A stretch of 64,000 nucleotides of DNA from Rhizobium redzepovicii (GCF_019793435.1 NZ_JAILYH010000004.1:248001-312000); one strand, 5' to 3'. Positions 29,042 to 41,376 are shown, counted from the stretch's first letter. Notes: generated from the sequence alone by a model not told the origin. Numbers and translations: made by a program.

Positions 29042-30207
29042 ACGGGGCGCCGCTGAAGATCGCCGTCATTGCCGGCGAGGTATCGGGTGATCTGCTCGGC
29101 GCCGATCTCGTCGCCGCCCTGAAGCGGGTCCACACCGGGCCGGTGGAACTTGTCGGCGTCGGCGGCGAGGGGCTGCAGGCCGAGGGCTTGCGATCCCTGT
29201 TCGATTTCTCCGAGTTGTCGATCATGGGCATCACCCAGGTGCTGAGCCGGCTGCCGAAGCTGTATACGCTGATCCGCCGGACGACCGCTGCCATCGTCGC
29301 TGCAAGGCCCGACATTCTCCTCATCATCGACAGCCCGGATTTCACCCATCGCGTCGCAAAGCGCGTCCGCACCGCGCTGCCCGATCTGCCTGTCGTCAAT
29401 TACGTCTGTCCGAGCGTCTGGGCCTGGAAAGAATATCGCGCCACGCGCATGCTCGCCTATGTCGATCATGTGCTCGCCGTCCTGCCCTTCGAACCGGCGG
29501 CGATGCAGCGCCTTGGCGGGCCGGCAACCACCTATGTCGGCCATCGCCTGACCGCCGACCCGGCGCTCTTGGAGACCCGGCGCCGGCGCGCCGGCAGGCA
29601 GCCCGGCAACGACGCGATCCTGCTTCTGCCCGGCTCACGCTCCTCGGAAATCCAGAAGCTCCTGCCCCATTTCGAGGTGGCGGCAAGCGAACTTGTCGCC
29701 CGCAATGGGCCGACGCGCTTTGTTCTGCCGACGGTGACGCACAGGCAAGCGCTTGTCCGCCAACTGACGGCGGGATGGGCGGTCAAGCCGGAGATCGTTG
29801 TCGGCGCTGAAGCTAAATGGAAGGCATTCGCTGAAGCCGATGCGGCGATGGCGGCATCGGGAACCGTCATTCTTGAACTGGCGCTTGCCGATGTTCCTGT
29901 CGTCTCCGCCTACAAGGTCGACTGGATCATGCGTCTGCTGACGTCAAGCATCAAGACTTGGACTGGCGCACTGCCGAACCTGATTGCCGATTACGCCGTC
30001 GTCCCGGAATATCTGAACGACGTCGTTCGCGGGGCAAGCCTCGCCCGCTGGATGGAAAGGCTGTCGGCTGACACCTACCAGCTTAAGGCGATGAAGGAAG
30101 GCTATGATCTCATCTGGCAGCGCATGCAGACGGAAAAACCACCAGGCGAACATGCCGCCGAAATCCTGCTCGACGTGCTGGACAAGAAAAAACCCGGTCG
30201 TCTCTGA
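29038..30207 (+). CDS. lpxB: Lipid-A-disaccharide synthase
   Basis: 389-residue glycosyltransferase that joins UDP-diacylglucosamine and lipid X. Visible motifs: IAVIAGEVSGDLLGADL at the N-terminus, DILLIIDSPDFTHRVAKRVR, NYVCPSVWAWKEYRATRM and MAASGTVILELALADVPVVSAYK. ATG 29038 overlaps the lpxI stop, which favours it over an in-frame codon 12 bases upstream. Last gene of the lipid A cluster; a terminator follows. Confidence 0.96.
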   Translation: MNGAPLKIAVIAGEVSGDLLGADLVAALKRVHTGPVELVGVGGEGLQAEGLRSLFDFSELSIMGITQVLSRLPKLYTLIRRTTAAIVAARPDILLIIDSPDFTHRVAKRVRTALPDLPVVNYVCPSVWAWKEYRATRMLAYVDHVLAVLPFEPAAMQRLGGPATTYVGHRLTADPALLETRRRRAGRQPGNDAILLLPGSRSSEIQKLLPHFEVAASELVARNGPTRFVLPTVTHRQALVRQLTAGWAVKPEIVVGAEAKWKAFAEADAAMAASGTVILELALADVPVVSAYKVDWIMRLLTSSIKTWTGALPNLIADYAVVPEYLNDVVRGASLARWMERLSADTYQLKAMKEGYDLIWQRMQTEKPPGEHAAEILLDVLDKKKPGRL

Positions 30208-30216
30208 CCGGGTTTT
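30187..30216. terminator. Bidirectional terminator between lpxB and gltA
   Basis: AAAACCCGGTC-GTCTCT-GACCGGGTTTT: 11-bp stem with A/T ends on both flanks, centred between convergent lpxB and gltA. The left arm overlaps the last lpxB codons. The symmetric A and T runs let it act on both strands. Confidence 0.92.
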
Positions 30217-30249
30217 CTCCTTTTCGGGCCGATATGTTGGCCGAAGCGA

Positions 30250-31539
30250 TCAGCGCTTCGAAACCGGGATGTAGTCGCGCTTCGGTTCGCCGACATAGAG
30301 CTGGCGCGGGCGGCCGATGCGCTGCTCCGGATCCTCGATCATCTCGTTCCACTGGGCGATCCAGCCGACGGTGCGGGCAAGCGCGAAGAGCACGGTGAAC
30401 ATGGTCGTGGGGAAGCCGAGCGCCTTCAGCGTGATGCCGGAATAGAAGTCGATGTTCGGATAGAGCTTCTTTTCGATGAAATATTCGTCGGTGAGCGCGA
30501 TGCGCTCCAGCTCCATCGCCACTTCGAGCAACGGATCATCCTTGATGCCGAGTTCGCCGAGCACTTCATGCGTCGTCTTCTGCATGATCTTGGCACGCGG
30601 ATCGTAGTTCTTGTAGACGCGGTGACCGAAGCCCATCAGGCGGAACGGATCGTTCTTGTCCTTGGCGCGGGCAATGTATTCCGGAATGTGGTCGACCGAG
30701 CCGATCTCGTTCAGCATGTTGAGCGCTGCTTCGTTGGCGCCGCCATGGGCCGGGCCCCAGAGGCAGGCGATGCCGGCCGCGATGCAGGCGAACGGGTTGG
30801 CGCCCGACGAGCCGGCGAGACGGACGGTCGAGGTCGAGGCGTTCTGTTCATGATCGGCATGCAGGATGAAGATGCGGTCCATGGCGCGGGCGAGCACCGG
30901 ATTGACCACGTATTCTTCGCAAGGCACAGCAAAGCACATGCGCAGGAAGTTCGAGGCGTAGTCGAGATCGTTCTTCGGATAAACGAAAGGCTGGCCGATA
31001 TGGTACTTGTAGGCCATCGCGGCAAGCGTCGGCATCTTGGCGATCATACGCAGGCTGGCGACCATGCGCTGGTGCGGATCGGTGATGTCGGTGGAGTCGT
31101 GATAGAAAGCCGACAGGGCGCCGACGCAGCCGCACATGACGGCCATCGGATGCGCATCGCGGCGGAAGCCGGTGAAGAAGCGGCTCATCTGCTCGTGCAC
31201 CATGGTGTGGTGCGTGACGCGATAATCGAAATCCTTCTTCTGCGTGGTGGTCGGCAGTTCACCGTAGAGAAGCAGGTAGCAGACTTCGAGGAAGTCCCCA
31301 TGCTCGGCCAGCTGCTCGATCGGATAGCCGCGGTGCAGCAGCACACCTTCGTCGCCGTCGATGTAGGTGATCTTGGATTCACAGGATGCGGTCGAGGTAA
31401 AACCCGGATCGTAAGTGAAGGAAGCGGTGTTCTTATAGAGAGCACCGATATCGATGACGCTCGGGCCGATCGTGCCGCTCTTGACGGCTAGGTCGACAGA
31501 TTTGTCACCGATTTTTATTGTAGCGCTTTGATCCGTCAT
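30250..31539 (-). CDS. gltA: Citrate synthase
   Basis: 429-residue hexameric-type citrate synthase, condensing acetyl-CoA and oxaloacetate. Active-site His residues lie in [17 protein letters not shown] and [13 protein letters not shown], and the Asp in [13 protein letters not shown] 31539 ([17 protein letters not shown]) has a GGAGGA ribosome site and matches the family start; an in-frame extension to 31599 does not. Monocistronic, convergent with lpxB and divergent from comEC across 290 bases in which I see no gene. Confidence 0.97.
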   Translation of the reverse strand: MTDQSATIKIGDKSVDLAVKSGTIGPSVIDIGALYKNTASFTYDPGFTSTASCESKITYIDGDEGVLLHRGYPIEQLAEHGDFLEVCYLLLYGELPTTTQKKDFDYRVTHHTMVHEQMSRFFTGFRRDAHPMAVMCGCVGALSAFYHDSTDITDPHQRMVASLRMIAKMPTLAAMAYKYHIGQPFVYPKNDLDYASNFLRMCFAVPCEEYVVNPVLARAMDRIFILHADHEQNASTSTVRLAGSSGANPFACIAAGIACLWGPAHGGANEAALNMLNEIGSVDHIPEYIARAKDKNDPFRLMGFGHRVYKNYDPRAKIMQKTTHEVLGELGIKDDPLLEVAMELERIALTDEYFIEKKLYPNIDFYSGITLKALGFPTTMFTVLFALARTVGWIAQWNEMIEDPEQRIGRPRQLYVGEPKRDYIPVSKR

Positions 31540-31829
31540 GCTGATCCTCCGAAATGGCGGTGGCGCCATAAAAGCGCCATAGGGGTTAAGCGTCCTCACC
31601 GATAGCTATATGATCGCGAAGCTAATGCCAAGTTACCGTGACGGCATTTTGTGCATTGCGGCATCACCTTTTAGGCACTGCAGCGATGAGCCGTGCGCAT
31701 ACCGGAAGCCAATGATTCGACTGCTCTTTTGGCGGTGGCGATTTTCCCTCATATTTCAATCGATTATTCTTGCTCGTTTTGATTGAAGGTTGCATTCTGC
31801 CCGCAGGTGCGGGTGATCTTGGGCGGGGT

Positions 31830-34259
31830 ATGGAGGAATTGACGACAGTCGAATTGCGGCCGGAAGCGGGCGCTGGCCTGGCCCAGTCCCCGGGTTTTTC
31901 CGCGCCTGCGGTGGGGAGGCGGCCGGCAAGGACCCAGTCCGCGATGCCATTGCGCCACTGGCTGCCGGCCGCGGCCTCGCAATCGCTGCGTGCTGGAATC
32001 CGCATGTTGGGCGAGGAGGCCGACCATGGCCGACTGCTGCTGTTCTCGCCGGTCTTCCTCGGCGCCGGGGCGGCCTTCTGGTTTCTCGCGCGATGGGATT
32101 TTCCCCTCGTCGCGTCGCTCCTCTGCCTGGCGATGCCGGCGGTCGTGGTTCTCGCCGCCGGCCCCAGCCGGCCGGTGCTGCGGGCCAGCTTCCTGGCGTT
32201 GGCGCTTTTCGCCTGCGGCATGCTCTCAGCACAATTCGAGAGCTGGAGGGCTTCGACCGTGATCCTCGATTCATCCGTGACGACGACGGTGACCGGCCGT
32301 GTCGAACGGCGGGAAGGCGATGGACGTGGGCGTTGGCGCTACATCCTTGCCGTCACCGGCACGGAGGCGCCGGAGCTGAAGCGGCGGCCGGGGCGCATCA
32401 CCGCGATCGTCCGCGGCGCCGATACGCCTTTCGAGATCGGTGACATCATCACCGGCAGGGTGCGGCTGACGCCTCCGGCAGGCCCAGCGCTGCCTGAACT
32501 CAACGATTTCTCCTTCAGTGCCTATTTCGACGGCATCGGTGCCAACGGCTTCTTCTATGGCGCTCCGGAGAGGGATTTGGGGGCGGGCCCGCAGGGTGCA
32601 ATGTCGACGTCGGAAGCAATGCTCGAATGGCTTTACCGGCTGCGCAGCGGTATCGGCGATCGCATTCGATCGATCCTGCCCGGCGATACGGGCGCTTTTG
32701 CCGCTGCTCTGGTGACCGACGAGCGGCGCGCCATCTCGAATGCGACGACGGAGGCGCTGCGCCAGTCCGGCCTTGCTCATATCGTCGCGATCTCGGGCCT
32801 CAACATGGCGCTGTCGGCCGGCATCTTCTTCGTCGGCTTCCGGATGCTGCTCAGCCTTTTTCCAGGCGCTGCCCAGGCCTATCCGACCAAGAAGATCGCC
32901 GCAGCAGGCGCGCTCATCGCCGTCACCGCTTACTACCTGATCTCCGGCTTCGGGGTCTCGGCTGAACGCGCCTTTATCATGATGGCCATCATGCTGATTG
33001 CCGTCTTCTTCGATCGGCCGTCGATCAGCCTGCGCAATGTCGTGCTCTCGGCCCTCGTCATCATCGCCATTTCGCCCTCCGAAGTCCTGGGCCCGAGCTT
33101 CCAGATGTCCTTTGCCGCGACATTGGCGCTGGTATCGGGTTATCAGTTGTGGAAGGAGCGGCGCATTCGCGAAAACGCTTTGCTGAGGCTGCCGGTCTTC
33201 CGGCCGCTCGTTGCGGTCGCCGGTTTCTTCGGCGGCGTCTTCCTGACTTCGCTGATCGGCGGTTTTTCCACGGCGCTGTTTTCGATCGAACATTTTCATC
33301 GCCTGACCGCTTACGGCCTGCCGGCAAACCTCGCGACGATGCCGATCATCTCCTTCATCGTGATGCCGGCCGGGCTGCTGGCGATGTTGCTCATGCCGTT
33401 CGGTCTGGACGCTCCGCTCTGGAAGGTGGTCGGCTTCGGCCTTGATCTGGTGATCGCGGTCGCCAAGACAGTGTCCGGCTGGGGCGGCGATATCGGCGTC
33501 GGCCGCTTGCCCGCCTGGTATTTCGCCATCGCCGTGGCAGGCTTCCTGCTGCTGACGCTGCTCCGCACCCGGCTGCGCCATGCCGGCTCAGCAATCCTCG
33601 CCGTTTCGACCTTCATTCTGTTGATTCTGCCGGTTTCCCGGCCGCCGGATCTGGTGATTTCGGAGGATGGCGGTCTGGTCGCGCTCGTCGAGACCGCGGC
33701 AATGGCTTCCAATCGTGAAAACCCGCCGGATTTCATCTTCGACCAGTGGCAAAGAGCGCTGGTCCTGCCGACGCATCACCCGCCGAAGATGCTGGGTGGC
33801 CCCGCTATCCCGCCGGAGGGGGAAGACCGACGCGTCAGGCTTTCCCGCGAGCAACAGAATGAAGCAAGGACAGCGATGCGGGGGGCCGCCGCGGGCGGTG
33901 AAACAAACCGCTTCTCCTGCGTCAAAAAGGCCTGGTGCATATCAAGGCTTGGCAATGGCCGTGTGGTAAGCATCATCGACAATGCCGCTTATCTCGGCCC
34001 GGCCTGCGATGCAGCCGATATCGTCGTGACGCCGGTCCGCCTGCGTTTCAACAGCTGCCGCTCAGGCGCGACGCTCTTCACCGGTGAGACGCTGCGCAAG
34101 ACCGGTTCCCTCGAGCTGCGCTTCGCAGATACCGGCCTGGAGGTCGCAACCGCATTCGAAACGCTGTCGCGGCCATGGATGCGCCAGCGCGCCTATGACT
34201 GGCGCAGCAACAGTTTTACCGAATCCGGCCTGTCCAGTGTCAGTGATAGCGGCGAATGA
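31830..34259 (+). CDS. comEC: ComEC/Rec2 family competence-type membrane protein
   Basis: 809-residue polytopic membrane protein of the ComEC family, the DNA-import channel of natural transformation. It has N-terminal hydrophobic segments (about residues 65-130), an OB-like DUF4131 region (about 150-250), and the Competence domain (about 290-600, beginning [32 protein letters not shown]). The C-terminal domain (about 620-800) keeps the position of the metallo-beta-lactamase module but lacks the HxHxDH metal motif, so nuclease activity is doubtful. ATG 31830 chosen; an in-frame extension to 31770 exists. Its 3' end overlaps lexA by 20 bases, convergently. Confidence 0.87.
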   Translation: MEELTTVELRPEAGAGLAQSPGFSAPAVGRRPARTQSAMPLRHWLPAAASQSLRAGIRMLGEEADHGRLLLFSPVFLGAGAAFWFLARWDFPLVASLLCLAMPAVVVLAAGPSRPVLRASFLALALFACGMLSAQFESWRASTVILDSSVTTTVTGRVERREGDGRGRWRYILAVTGTEAPELKRRPGRITAIVRGADTPFEIGDIITGRVRLTPPAGPALPELNDFSFSAYFDGIGANGFFYGAPERDLGAGPQGAMSTSEAMLEWLYRLRSGIGDRIRSILPGDTGAFAAALVTDERRAISNATTEALRQSGLAHIVAISGLNMALSAGIFFVGFRMLLSLFPGAAQAYPTKKIAAAGALIAVTAYYLISGFGVSAERAFIMMAIMLIAVFFDRPSISLRNVVLSALVIIAISPSEVLGPSFQMSFAATLALVSGYQLWKERRIRENALLRLPVFRPLVAVAGFFGGVFLTSLIGGFSTALFSIEHFHRLTAYGLPANLATMPIISFIVMPAGLLAMLLMPFGLDAPLWKVVGFGLDLVIAVAKTVSGWGGDIGVGRLPAWYFAIAVAGFLLLTLLRTRLRHAGSAILAVSTFILLILPVSRPPDLVISEDGGLVALVETAAMASNRENPPDFIFDQWQRALVLPTHHPPKMLGGPAIPPEGEDRRVRLSREQQNEARTAMRGAAAGGETNRFSCVKKAWCISRLGNGRVVSIIDNAAYLGPACDAADIVVTPVRLRFNSCRSGATLFTGETLRKTGSLELRFADTGLEVATAFETLSRPWMRQRAYDWRSNSFTESGLSSVSDSGE

Positions 34260-34959
34260 GGCCGACGAGCTTGCCCTGCACCTTGACGCGGTCGGGCCCA
34301 AAGATCCGGGTCTCGTAAGCCGGGTTGGCCGCCTCAAGCGCGATCGAGGCGCCCTTGCGGCGGAAGCGCTTCAGCGTCGCTTCCTCGTCATCGACGAGGG
34401 CAACGACGATGTCGCCGGGGCTTGCGGTGCTGCCGTTGCGGATGATCACCGTGTCGCCGTCGAAGATGCCGGCGTCGATCATCGAATCGCCCTTCACCTC
34501 GAGCGCATAATGTTCACCGGAGCCGAGCATGTCGGCGGGAACGACGATGTCGTGGGTATTGTTCTGGATTGCCGAGATCGGAACACCGGCAGCGATTCGG
34601 CCCATGACCGGCACCGAGACCGAGTTGCCGTTGTCGGCGACGGGTTTTACAGGCGCGGGGGCGGCGACCGGCTGGGGCTTGCCGAGGCTGCCTTCGATGA
34701 CGCTCGGCGAAAAGCCGCGCCGGGGCTGGATGCTGGGACTATAGGCTTCGGGAAGCTTGATGACCTCGAGCGCCCTGGCGCGGTTCGGTAGGCGGCGAAT
34801 GAAACCGCGTTCTTCGAGCGCTGTAATCAGGCGATGAATGCCGGATTTGGAGGCCAGATCCAGGGCATCCTTCATCTCGTCGAAAGATGGCGGAACGCCG
34901 GATTCCTTCATGCGCTCATGAATGAAAAGGAGAAGCTCCTGTTGTTTGCGCGTGAGCAT
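34240..34959 (-). CDS. lexA: SOS repressor LexA
   Basis: 239-residue self-cleaving repressor. The N-terminal winged helix begins [33 protein letters not shown]; the cleavage site is the Ala124-Gly125 bond (GRIAAGVPI); the catalytic dyad is Ser159 (GDSMIDAG) and Lys197 (EATLKRF). ATG 34959 is chosen because it starts exactly where LexA proteins start; the longer frame to 35175 would run through the SOS box. It is read leftward and overlaps the comEC 3' end by 20 bases. Confidence 0.97.
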   Translation of the reverse strand: MLTRKQQELLLFIHERMKESGVPPSFDEMKDALDLASKSGIHRLITALEERGFIRRLPNRARALEVIKLPEAYSPSIQPRRGFSPSVIEGSLGKPQPVAAPAPVKPVADNGNSVSVPVMGRIAAGVPISAIQNNTHDIVVPADMLGSGEHYALEVKGDSMIDAGIFDGDTVIIRNGSTASPGDIVVALVDDEEATLKRFRRKGASIALEAANPAYETRIFGPDRVKVQGKLVGLIRRYH

Positions 34960-35005
34960 CGGCGTGTGACCCCTGATTGAAACAAATCCAGAACAGACAC
35001 TATAT

Positions 35006-35020
35006 GTTCCATATGTGTTC
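35006..35020. promoter_or_regulatory. SOS box upstream of lexA
   Basis: GTTCCATATGTGTTC: an exact match to the alphaproteobacterial LexA operator GTTC-N7-GTTC, 47 bases upstream of the lexA start codon. It indicates that lexA represses itself. The divergent VOC gene starts 133 bases to the right, so it might also be affected. Confidence 0.92.
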
Positions 35021-35152
35021 TGCAAGTAGCTAAATTTCCGTAAAACTTGCCGCCAACTCTTTGAGATTTTTATTTTCATTCGCCGGATTGGCACACATGT
35101 CTTGCATTGGGGGTGGTGCTGTCGCACATCTCTTATCGTTTGAGGGAGGGAT

Positions 35153-36049
35153 ATGATGAACGAGCGTTCCGCCAAACCGCACCCGCTGGATCATGTCGTG
35201 CTGCCCGTCGTCAATATCGATCTGGCCCGCGAGCGGCTCGGCAAGCTCGGCTTCACGGTTGCCGCCGATGCCCGCCATCCCTTCGGAACGGAGAATGCCT
35301 GTGTCTTCTTCGCCGACAAGACCTATCTGGAGCCGCTCGGTATCGCCAGCGTCGAGGAGAGCGAGGCCTCGGCGCGGCAAGGGAATGTCTTCACCGCCCG
35401 CAACCGGGCCTTCCGCTTCCGTTGCGGCGATGAGGGGCTTTCGGCGGTGGTTTTCGGCACCGAGGATGCCGGCCACGATCATCGGCACTTCGCTGCCGGC
35501 GGATCGAGCGCCGGCGAGATGCTGGAGTTCAGCCGGCCAATGAAGATGCCGGACGGTTCCGAAAGCGTCGGCAGCTTCAAACTGGCCTTTGCAGCGGATC
35601 TGCGTGCGCCGGACTTCTTTCTCTTTACCTGCCAGCGCATCAATCCATTGCCCGCCGACCGCGGCGCGCTGGAGACACATGCCAATGGCGTGACCGGCAT
35701 CGCCGAGATCGCGCTGTGCGCGCCTGATGCCGCGACCTACGCCGGTTTCGTCAGCCTTGCCATGGCGCAGTCGGCGGTCGAGAAAACCGGTTTTGGCGCC
35801 AATATCGCGGCGCCGAATGCGAAAATCAGCCTGATGACGCCGGAGGGGCTGGAGGCCTATTTCGAGGTTGCCGTCTTATCCGCCGACCGCGGCCTGCGCG
35901 GCCGGGCCATCCTCTTCACCGTCGCCGATCTTGCCGTGACAGAAGCGCATTTGGCTGCTAACGGAGTGACCTACACGCGCAAGAACAATCGCATTCTGGT
36001 GAAGCCGGCGCCCGGGCAGGGCACGCTTTTCGCCTTCGAGGAAAGATGA
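35153..36049 (+). CDS. VOC (glyoxalase-like) family protein
   Basis: 298-residue protein with vicinal-oxygen-chelate repeats. The first unit is [42 protein letters not shown] (residues 12-53); a second half starts near [21 protein letters not shown] (about residue 180). The pattern resembles the glyoxalase-like Glyoxalase_5 proteins often found upstream of kdsA in rhizobia. It overlaps kdsA by 4 bases, so the two are co-expressed. Enzymatic role unknown. Confidence 0.85.
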   Translation: MMNERSAKPHPLDHVVLPVVNIDLARERLGKLGFTVAADARHPFGTENACVFFADKTYLEPLGIASVEESEASARQGNVFTARNRAFRFRCGDEGLSAVVFGTEDAGHDHRHFAAGGSSAGEMLEFSRPMKMPDGSESVGSFKLAFAADLRAPDFFLFTCQRINPLPADRGALETHANGVTGIAEIALCAPDAATYAGFVSLAMAQSAVEKTGFGANIAAPNAKISLMTPEGLEAYFEVAVLSADRGLRGRAILFTVADLAVTEAHLAANGVTYTRKNNRILVKPAPGQGTLFAFEER

Positions 36050-36894
36050 TGAGCACTGATACGAATTCGGAAGTCAGGATCGGCGAGGGCGCAGGCCAGG
36101 TCACCTTTTCCAATACCGGCCGCCTGTCGCTGATTGCCGGCCCCTGCCAGATGGAGAGCCGCGACCACGCTTTCATGGTTGCCGGCACGCTCAAGGAGCT
36201 CTGCGCCAAGCTCGGCATCGGCCTCGTCTACAAGAGCTCCTTCGACAAGGCGAACCGCACCTCGCTGTCGGCCGAGCGCGGCATCGGGCTTGAAAAAGGC
36301 ATGCAGGTCTTCGCCGATCTCAAGAAGGAATTCGGCTTTCCGGTTCTCACCGACGTTCATACCGCCGAGCAATGCGCCGAAGTGGCGAGGGTGGTCGATG
36401 TCCTGCAGATCCCGGCCTTCCTCTGCCGTCAGACCGACCTTCTGATCGCCGCCGCCGAGACCGGCCGTGCCGTCAATGTCAAGAAGGGCCAGTTCCTCGC
36501 CCCCTGGGACATGAAGAACGTCCTGAAGAAGCTCAACGCCAGCGGCAATCCTAACGTGCTGCTCTGCGAACGCGGCGCCTCCTTCGGCTACAACACGCTG
36601 GTTTCCGACATGCGCTCGCTGCCTATCATGGCGTCGATGGGCGCGCCCGTTATCTTCGATGCGACCCATTCCGTGGCGCAGCCGGGCGGGCAGGGCGATT
36701 CCTCCGGCGGTCAGCGGGAATTCGTGGAAACGCTGGCGCGCGCAGCGGTGGCGACCGGCATTGCCGGCGTCTTCGTCGAAACCCACCAGGACCCCGACAA
36801 CGCACCGTCCGACGGCCCGAACATGGTCTATCTGAAGGACATGCCGCGGCTTCTGGAAAAGCTGCTGGCCTTTGACGCTGTCGCCAAGGGCTGA
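36046..36894 (+). CDS. kdsA: 2-dehydro-3-deoxyphosphooctonate aldolase (KDO-8-P synthase)
   Basis: 282-residue TIM-barrel enzyme joining phosphoenolpyruvate and arabinose-5-phosphate to KDO-8-phosphate for the LPS core. Motifs: [56 protein letters not shown] and [11 protein letters not shown]. The ATG overlaps the VOC gene stop by 4 bases. Confidence 0.96.
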   Translation: MMSTDTNSEVRIGEGAGQVTFSNTGRLSLIAGPCQMESRDHAFMVAGTLKELCAKLGIGLVYKSSFDKANRTSLSAERGIGLEKGMQVFADLKKEFGFPVLTDVHTAEQCAEVARVVDVLQIPAFLCRQTDLLIAAAETGRAVNVKKGQFLAPWDMKNVLKKLNASGNPNVLLCERGASFGYNTLVSDMRSLPIMASMGAPVIFDATHSVAQPGGQGDSSGGQREFVETLARAAVATGIAGVFVETHQDPDNAPSDGPNMVYLKDMPRLLEKLLAFDAVAKG

Positions 36895-37011
36895 CAGTCA
36901 AAAGCCTGACATGTTCGTGCTATAGCGACGATCGGACATGCAGGTCGAGGGTGCCGCAATGTGCCATTGTAATTTGCACGCCTTCGATTATGACAGGCTT
37001 CGAACGATTGA

Positions 37012-38310
<1,299 letters not shown>

Positions 38311-38333
38311 TCGGATCTGCTTTCGATAATTTG

Positions 38334-38361
38334 ACCCGCGCCCTCCCGGCGCGGGTTTTTT
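38334..38361 (+). terminator. Rho-independent terminator after eno
   Basis: ACCCGCGCC / GGCGCGGGT, a 9-bp stem with a 5-base loop (CTCCC), followed by TTTTTT. Strong and canonical. Confidence 0.94.
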
Positions 38362-38445
38362 GTTGGCCGTTTTTACGGTCAACGAACGGTTAATCTCTGG
38401 GCGTTATGCTGAACGAATTGGTAATGCGTTCAAGAGCATGCGTGT

Positions 38446-38766
38446 ATGTGGACAAAGCATCATAAGAAGAGAAAATTCGGCCGCTTCGTCATTCCTGCCA
38501 TGACGGTCGCCTTCCTCTCCTATTTCGGCTATCATTGCATTCACGGCGATTACGGCCTGCGCGCAACGGAGACGTTCGAGCACCAGCGCGTCGCGCGTGA
38601 AAAAGAGCTTGCGATCTTGAAGGCGAAGCGCGAACATCTGGAAAATGAGGTCGCGCTTCTGAGTGATGGCTCGCTCGACAAGGATATGTTGGACGAAAAA
38701 GCGCGCTATCAGCTCAATATGTCGCGCGCGGACGAGATCGTCATATTCAACCATTATTCCAATTAA
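38446..38766 (+). CDS. FtsB/DivIC family septum formation initiator
   Basis: 106-residue single-pass inner-membrane protein. Positive N-terminus (WTKHHKKRKFGR), a transmembrane helix at about 14-32 (FVIPAMTVAFLSYFGYHC), then a coiled coil (residues 45-78, FEHQRVAREKELAILKAKREHLENEVALL) and a DMLDEKARYQLNM segment typical of DivIC/FtsB proteins. It would join the FtsB-FtsL-FtsQ subcomplex at the division site. Placement between eno and pdhA is the usual one. Confidence 0.92.
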   Translation: MWTKHHKKRKFGRFVIPAMTVAFLSYFGYHCIHGDYGLRATETFEHQRVAREKELAILKAKREHLENEVALLSDGSLDKDMLDEKARYQLNMSRADEIVIFNHYSN

Positions 38767-38792
38767 CCGGAATTCGGTTAATTGGAATTTTC
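38756..38792 (+). terminator. Perfect 14-bp inverted repeat over the ftsB-like stop codon
   Basis: ATTCCAATTAACCG (38756-38769) and CGGTTAATTGGAAT (38775-38788) form a perfect stem with a 5-base loop, followed by TTTC. The TAA stop of the FtsB-like gene lies inside the left arm. It probably ends or attenuates that transcript before the pdh operon. The arms are AT-rich, unlike the other terminators in the window. Confidence 0.6.
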
Positions 38793-38862
38793 TTCGTATT
38801 TCCAATAGTTTAGTGCTGAATACGAGCCATGCAATTATGGCATTGCTGTGGTCATATTTCTT

Positions 38863-38903
38863 CCCTATGGTACGCGCCATCGAGAAACGACAAACCCATA
38901 GGG
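38863..38903 (+). promoter_or_regulatory. Inverted repeat around the pdhA leader
   Basis: CCCTATGG (38863-38870) and CCATAGGG (38896-38903) are perfect complements 25 bases apart. The right arm runs into the pdhA Shine-Dalgarno site GGGAGGG, so pairing could hide it or the element could be a regulator operator. Functional role is inference. Confidence 0.4.
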
Positions 38904-38911
38904 AGGGTTGA

Positions 38912-39958
38912 ATGGCGCCGCGAAAGACCGCGACCGTTTCCAGCCGCAAAACTGCAGCAAAACCGGCAGCCAAAGCATCGAATGGAGGCCCGGTAGCCGA
39001 CTTCGATCGCGATGAGGAGTTCAAGGCCTATCGCGAGATGCTGCTGATCCGCCGCTTCGAGGAGAAGGCCGGCCAGCTTTACGGCATGGGCTTCATCGGC
39101 GGCTTTTGCCACCTCTATATCGGTCAGGAAGCTGTCGTCGTCGGCATGCAGATGGCGCAGAAGGAAGGCGACCAGGTCATCACCGCCTATCGCGACCACG
39201 GCCACATGCTGGCAACCGGCATGGAAGCGCGCGGCGTCATGGCCGAGCTGACCGGCCGCCGCAGCGGCTATTCCCACGGGAAGGGCGGCTCGATGCACAT
39301 GTTCTCGAAAGAGAAGCATTTCTACGGCGGCCACGGCATCGTCGGCGCCCAGGTTTCGCTCGGAACCGGTCTTGCCTTTGCCAACCATTACCGCGGCAAC
39401 GGCAATGTCTCGATCGCCTATTTCGGCGATGGCGCCGCCAACCAGGGCCAGGTCTACGAGAGCTTCAACATGGCGGCCCTCTGGAAGCTGCCGATCGTCT
39501 ATATCGTCGAGAACAACCGCTACGCCATGGGCACCTCGACGGCCCGCGCCACTGCGCAGTCGAACTACTCGCTGCGCGGCTCCGGCTTCGGCATCCCCGG
39601 CATCCAGGTTGACGGGATGGACGTTCGCGCCGTCAAGGCGGCTGCCGACGAGGCGCTCGAACATTGCCGCTCCGGCAAGGGCCCGATCATTCTCGAAATG
39701 CTGACCTATCGTTACCGCGGCCACTCCATGTCGGATCCGGCGAAATATCGCTCGAAGGAAGAAGTGCAGAAGATGCGCTCCGAGCAGGATCCGATCGAGC
39801 AGGTCAAGGCGCGCCTCATCGAAAAGGGCTGGGCCTCCGAAGACGATCTGAAGGCGATCGACAAGGATGTCCGCGACATCGTCGCCGACAGCGCCGATTT
39901 CGCCCAGGCCGATCCGGAGCCGGATGCATCCGAGCTCTACACCGACATTCTGCTCTAA
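38912..39958 (+). CDS. pdhA: Pyruvate dehydrogenase E1 component, alpha subunit
   Basis: 348-residue thiamine-diphosphate subunit of the pyruvate dehydrogenase complex. The TPP motif is [32 protein letters not shown] (GDG ... NN, near residues 172-202); [21 protein letters not shown] is the conserved phosphorylation-loop region. A roughly 30-residue Ala/Lys-rich N-terminus precedes the core. First gene of pdhA-pdhB-(small ORF)-pdhC; its ribosome site AGGGAGGG sits inside the right arm of an inverted repeat. Confidence 0.97.
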   Translation: MAPRKTATVSSRKTAAKPAAKASNGGPVADFDRDEEFKAYREMLLIRRFEEKAGQLYGMGFIGGFCHLYIGQEAVVVGMQMAQKEGDQVITAYRDHGHMLATGMEARGVMAELTGRRSGYSHGKGGSMHMFSKEKHFYGGHGIVGAQVSLGTGLAFANHYRGNGNVSIAYFGDGAANQGQVYESFNMAALWKLPIVYIVENNRYAMGTSTARATAQSNYSLRGSGFGIPGIQVDGMDVRAVKAAADEALEHCRSGKGPIILEMLTYRYRGHSMSDPAKYRSKEEVQKMRSEQDPIEQVKARLIEKGWASEDDLKAIDKDVRDIVADSADFAQADPEPDASELYTDILL

Positions 39959-39974
39959 TCGGGGGAGGGAACCC

Positions 39975-41366
39975 ATGCCTATCGATATCCTCATGCCCGC
40001 CCTCTCTCCGACGATGGAAGAAGGCACGCTGTCCAAATGGCTGAAGCAGGAAGGTGACAAGGTCACCTCAGGCGACGTGATTGCCGAAATCGAAACCGAC
40101 AAGGCGACGATGGAAGTCGAAGCCGTCGACGAAGGCGTCATCGGCAAGCTGCTGGTCGATGCCGGCACCGAAGGCGTCAAGGTCAACACCAAGATCGCCG
40201 TGCTGCTGCAGGACGGCGAATCGGCCGACGCGATTTCCACTGCGCCTGCTGCTGCTCAGCCAGTCGCTGCTCCGCAGGTTGCCCAGGAAGAAAAGCCGAC
40301 CAATACCGGTTCGGCTACTGCTCCCGTTCCGGCCGAGCCGAAGGCTGCCGTTCCGAACGATCCGGAAATCCCGGCCGGCACCGAAATGGTGTCGATGACC
40401 GTGCGCGAAGCGCTCCGCGACGCCATGGCCGAAGAAATGCGCGCCAGCGACGACGTCTTCGTCATGGGCGAGGAAGTCGCCGAATATCAGGGCGCCTACA
40501 AGGTCACCCAAGGCCTGCTGCAGGAATTCGGCCCCCGCCGCGTCATCGATACGCCGATCACCGAGCACGGCTTTGCCGGCGTCGGCGTCGGTGCCGCCAT
40601 GGCCGGCCTGCGCCCGATCGTCGAGTTCATGACCTTCAACTTCGCCATGCAGGCGATCGACCACATCATCAACTCCGCCGCCAAGACGCTCTATATGTCC
40701 GGCGGCCAGATGGGTGCTCCGATCGTCTTCCGCGGCCCGAACGGTGCGGCCGCCCGTGTCGGCGCCCAGCACAGCCAGGATTATGCGGCCTGGTACAGCG
40801 CGATCCCCGGCCTGAAGGTCGTCATGCCTTATACGGCGTCCGACGCAAAGGGCCTGCTGAAGGCAGCGATCCGCGATCCGAACCCGGTCATCTTCCTCGA
40901 AAACGAAATTCTCTACGGCCAGCACTTCGACGTGCCGAAGCTCGACAATTTCGTGCTGCCGATCGGCAAGGCCCGTATTCACCGTTCGGGCAAGGACGTC
41001 ACAGTCGTCTCCTTCGGCATCGGTATGACCTATGCGACGAAGGCGGTTGCCGAACTCGAAAGGATCGGCATCGACGTCGAGCTTATCGATCTTCGCACCA
41101 TCCGGCCGATGGACCTTCCGACGGTCATCGAATCGGTCAAGAAGACCGGCCGTCTGGTCACCGTCGAGGAAGGTTATCCGCAGTCTTCAGTCGGCACCGA
41201 AATCGCCACCCGCGTCATGCAGCAGGCCTTCGACTATCTCGATGCGCCGATCCTGACGATTGCGGGCAAGGACGTACCGATGCCTTACGCCGCCAATCTC
41301 GAAAAGCTGGCGCTTCCGAACGTCGGCGAAGTCGTCGATGCGGTGAAGGCTGTTTGCTACAAATAA
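39975..41366 (+). CDS. pdhB: Pyruvate dehydrogenase E1 component, beta subunit, with N-terminal lipoyl domain
   Basis: 463-residue protein: a biotinyl/lipoyl domain (residues 1-78, lipoylated Lys43 in [13 protein letters not shown]), an Ala/Pro linker (80-135), then transketolase-type E1 beta (from about 140, [19 protein letters not shown]) with [14 protein letters not shown] and a C-terminal transketolase domain. The lipoyl domain on E1 beta, as well as on E2, is typical of rhizobial PDH. ATG 39975 follows GGGAGGG; 16 bases after pdhA. Confidence 0.97.
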   Translation: MPIDILMPALSPTMEEGTLSKWLKQEGDKVTSGDVIAEIETDKATMEVEAVDEGVIGKLLVDAGTEGVKVNTKIAVLLQDGESADAISTAPAAAQPVAAPQVAQEEKPTNTGSATAPVPAEPKAAVPNDPEIPAGTEMVSMTVREALRDAMAEEMRASDDVFVMGEEVAEYQGAYKVTQGLLQEFGPRRVIDTPITEHGFAGVGVGAAMAGLRPIVEFMTFNFAMQAIDHIINSAAKTLYMSGGQMGAPIVFRGPNGAAARVGAQHSQDYAAWYSAIPGLKVVMPYTASDAKGLLKAAIRDPNPVIFLENEILYGQHFDVPKLDNFVLPIGKARIHRSGKDVTVVSFGIGMTYATKAVAELERIGIDVELIDLRTIRPMDLPTVIESVKKTGRLVTVEEGYPQSSVGTEIATRVMQQAFDYLDAPILTIAGKDVPMPYAANLEKLALPNVGEVVDAVKAVCYK

Positions 41367-41376
41367 GGGGCGGGTG

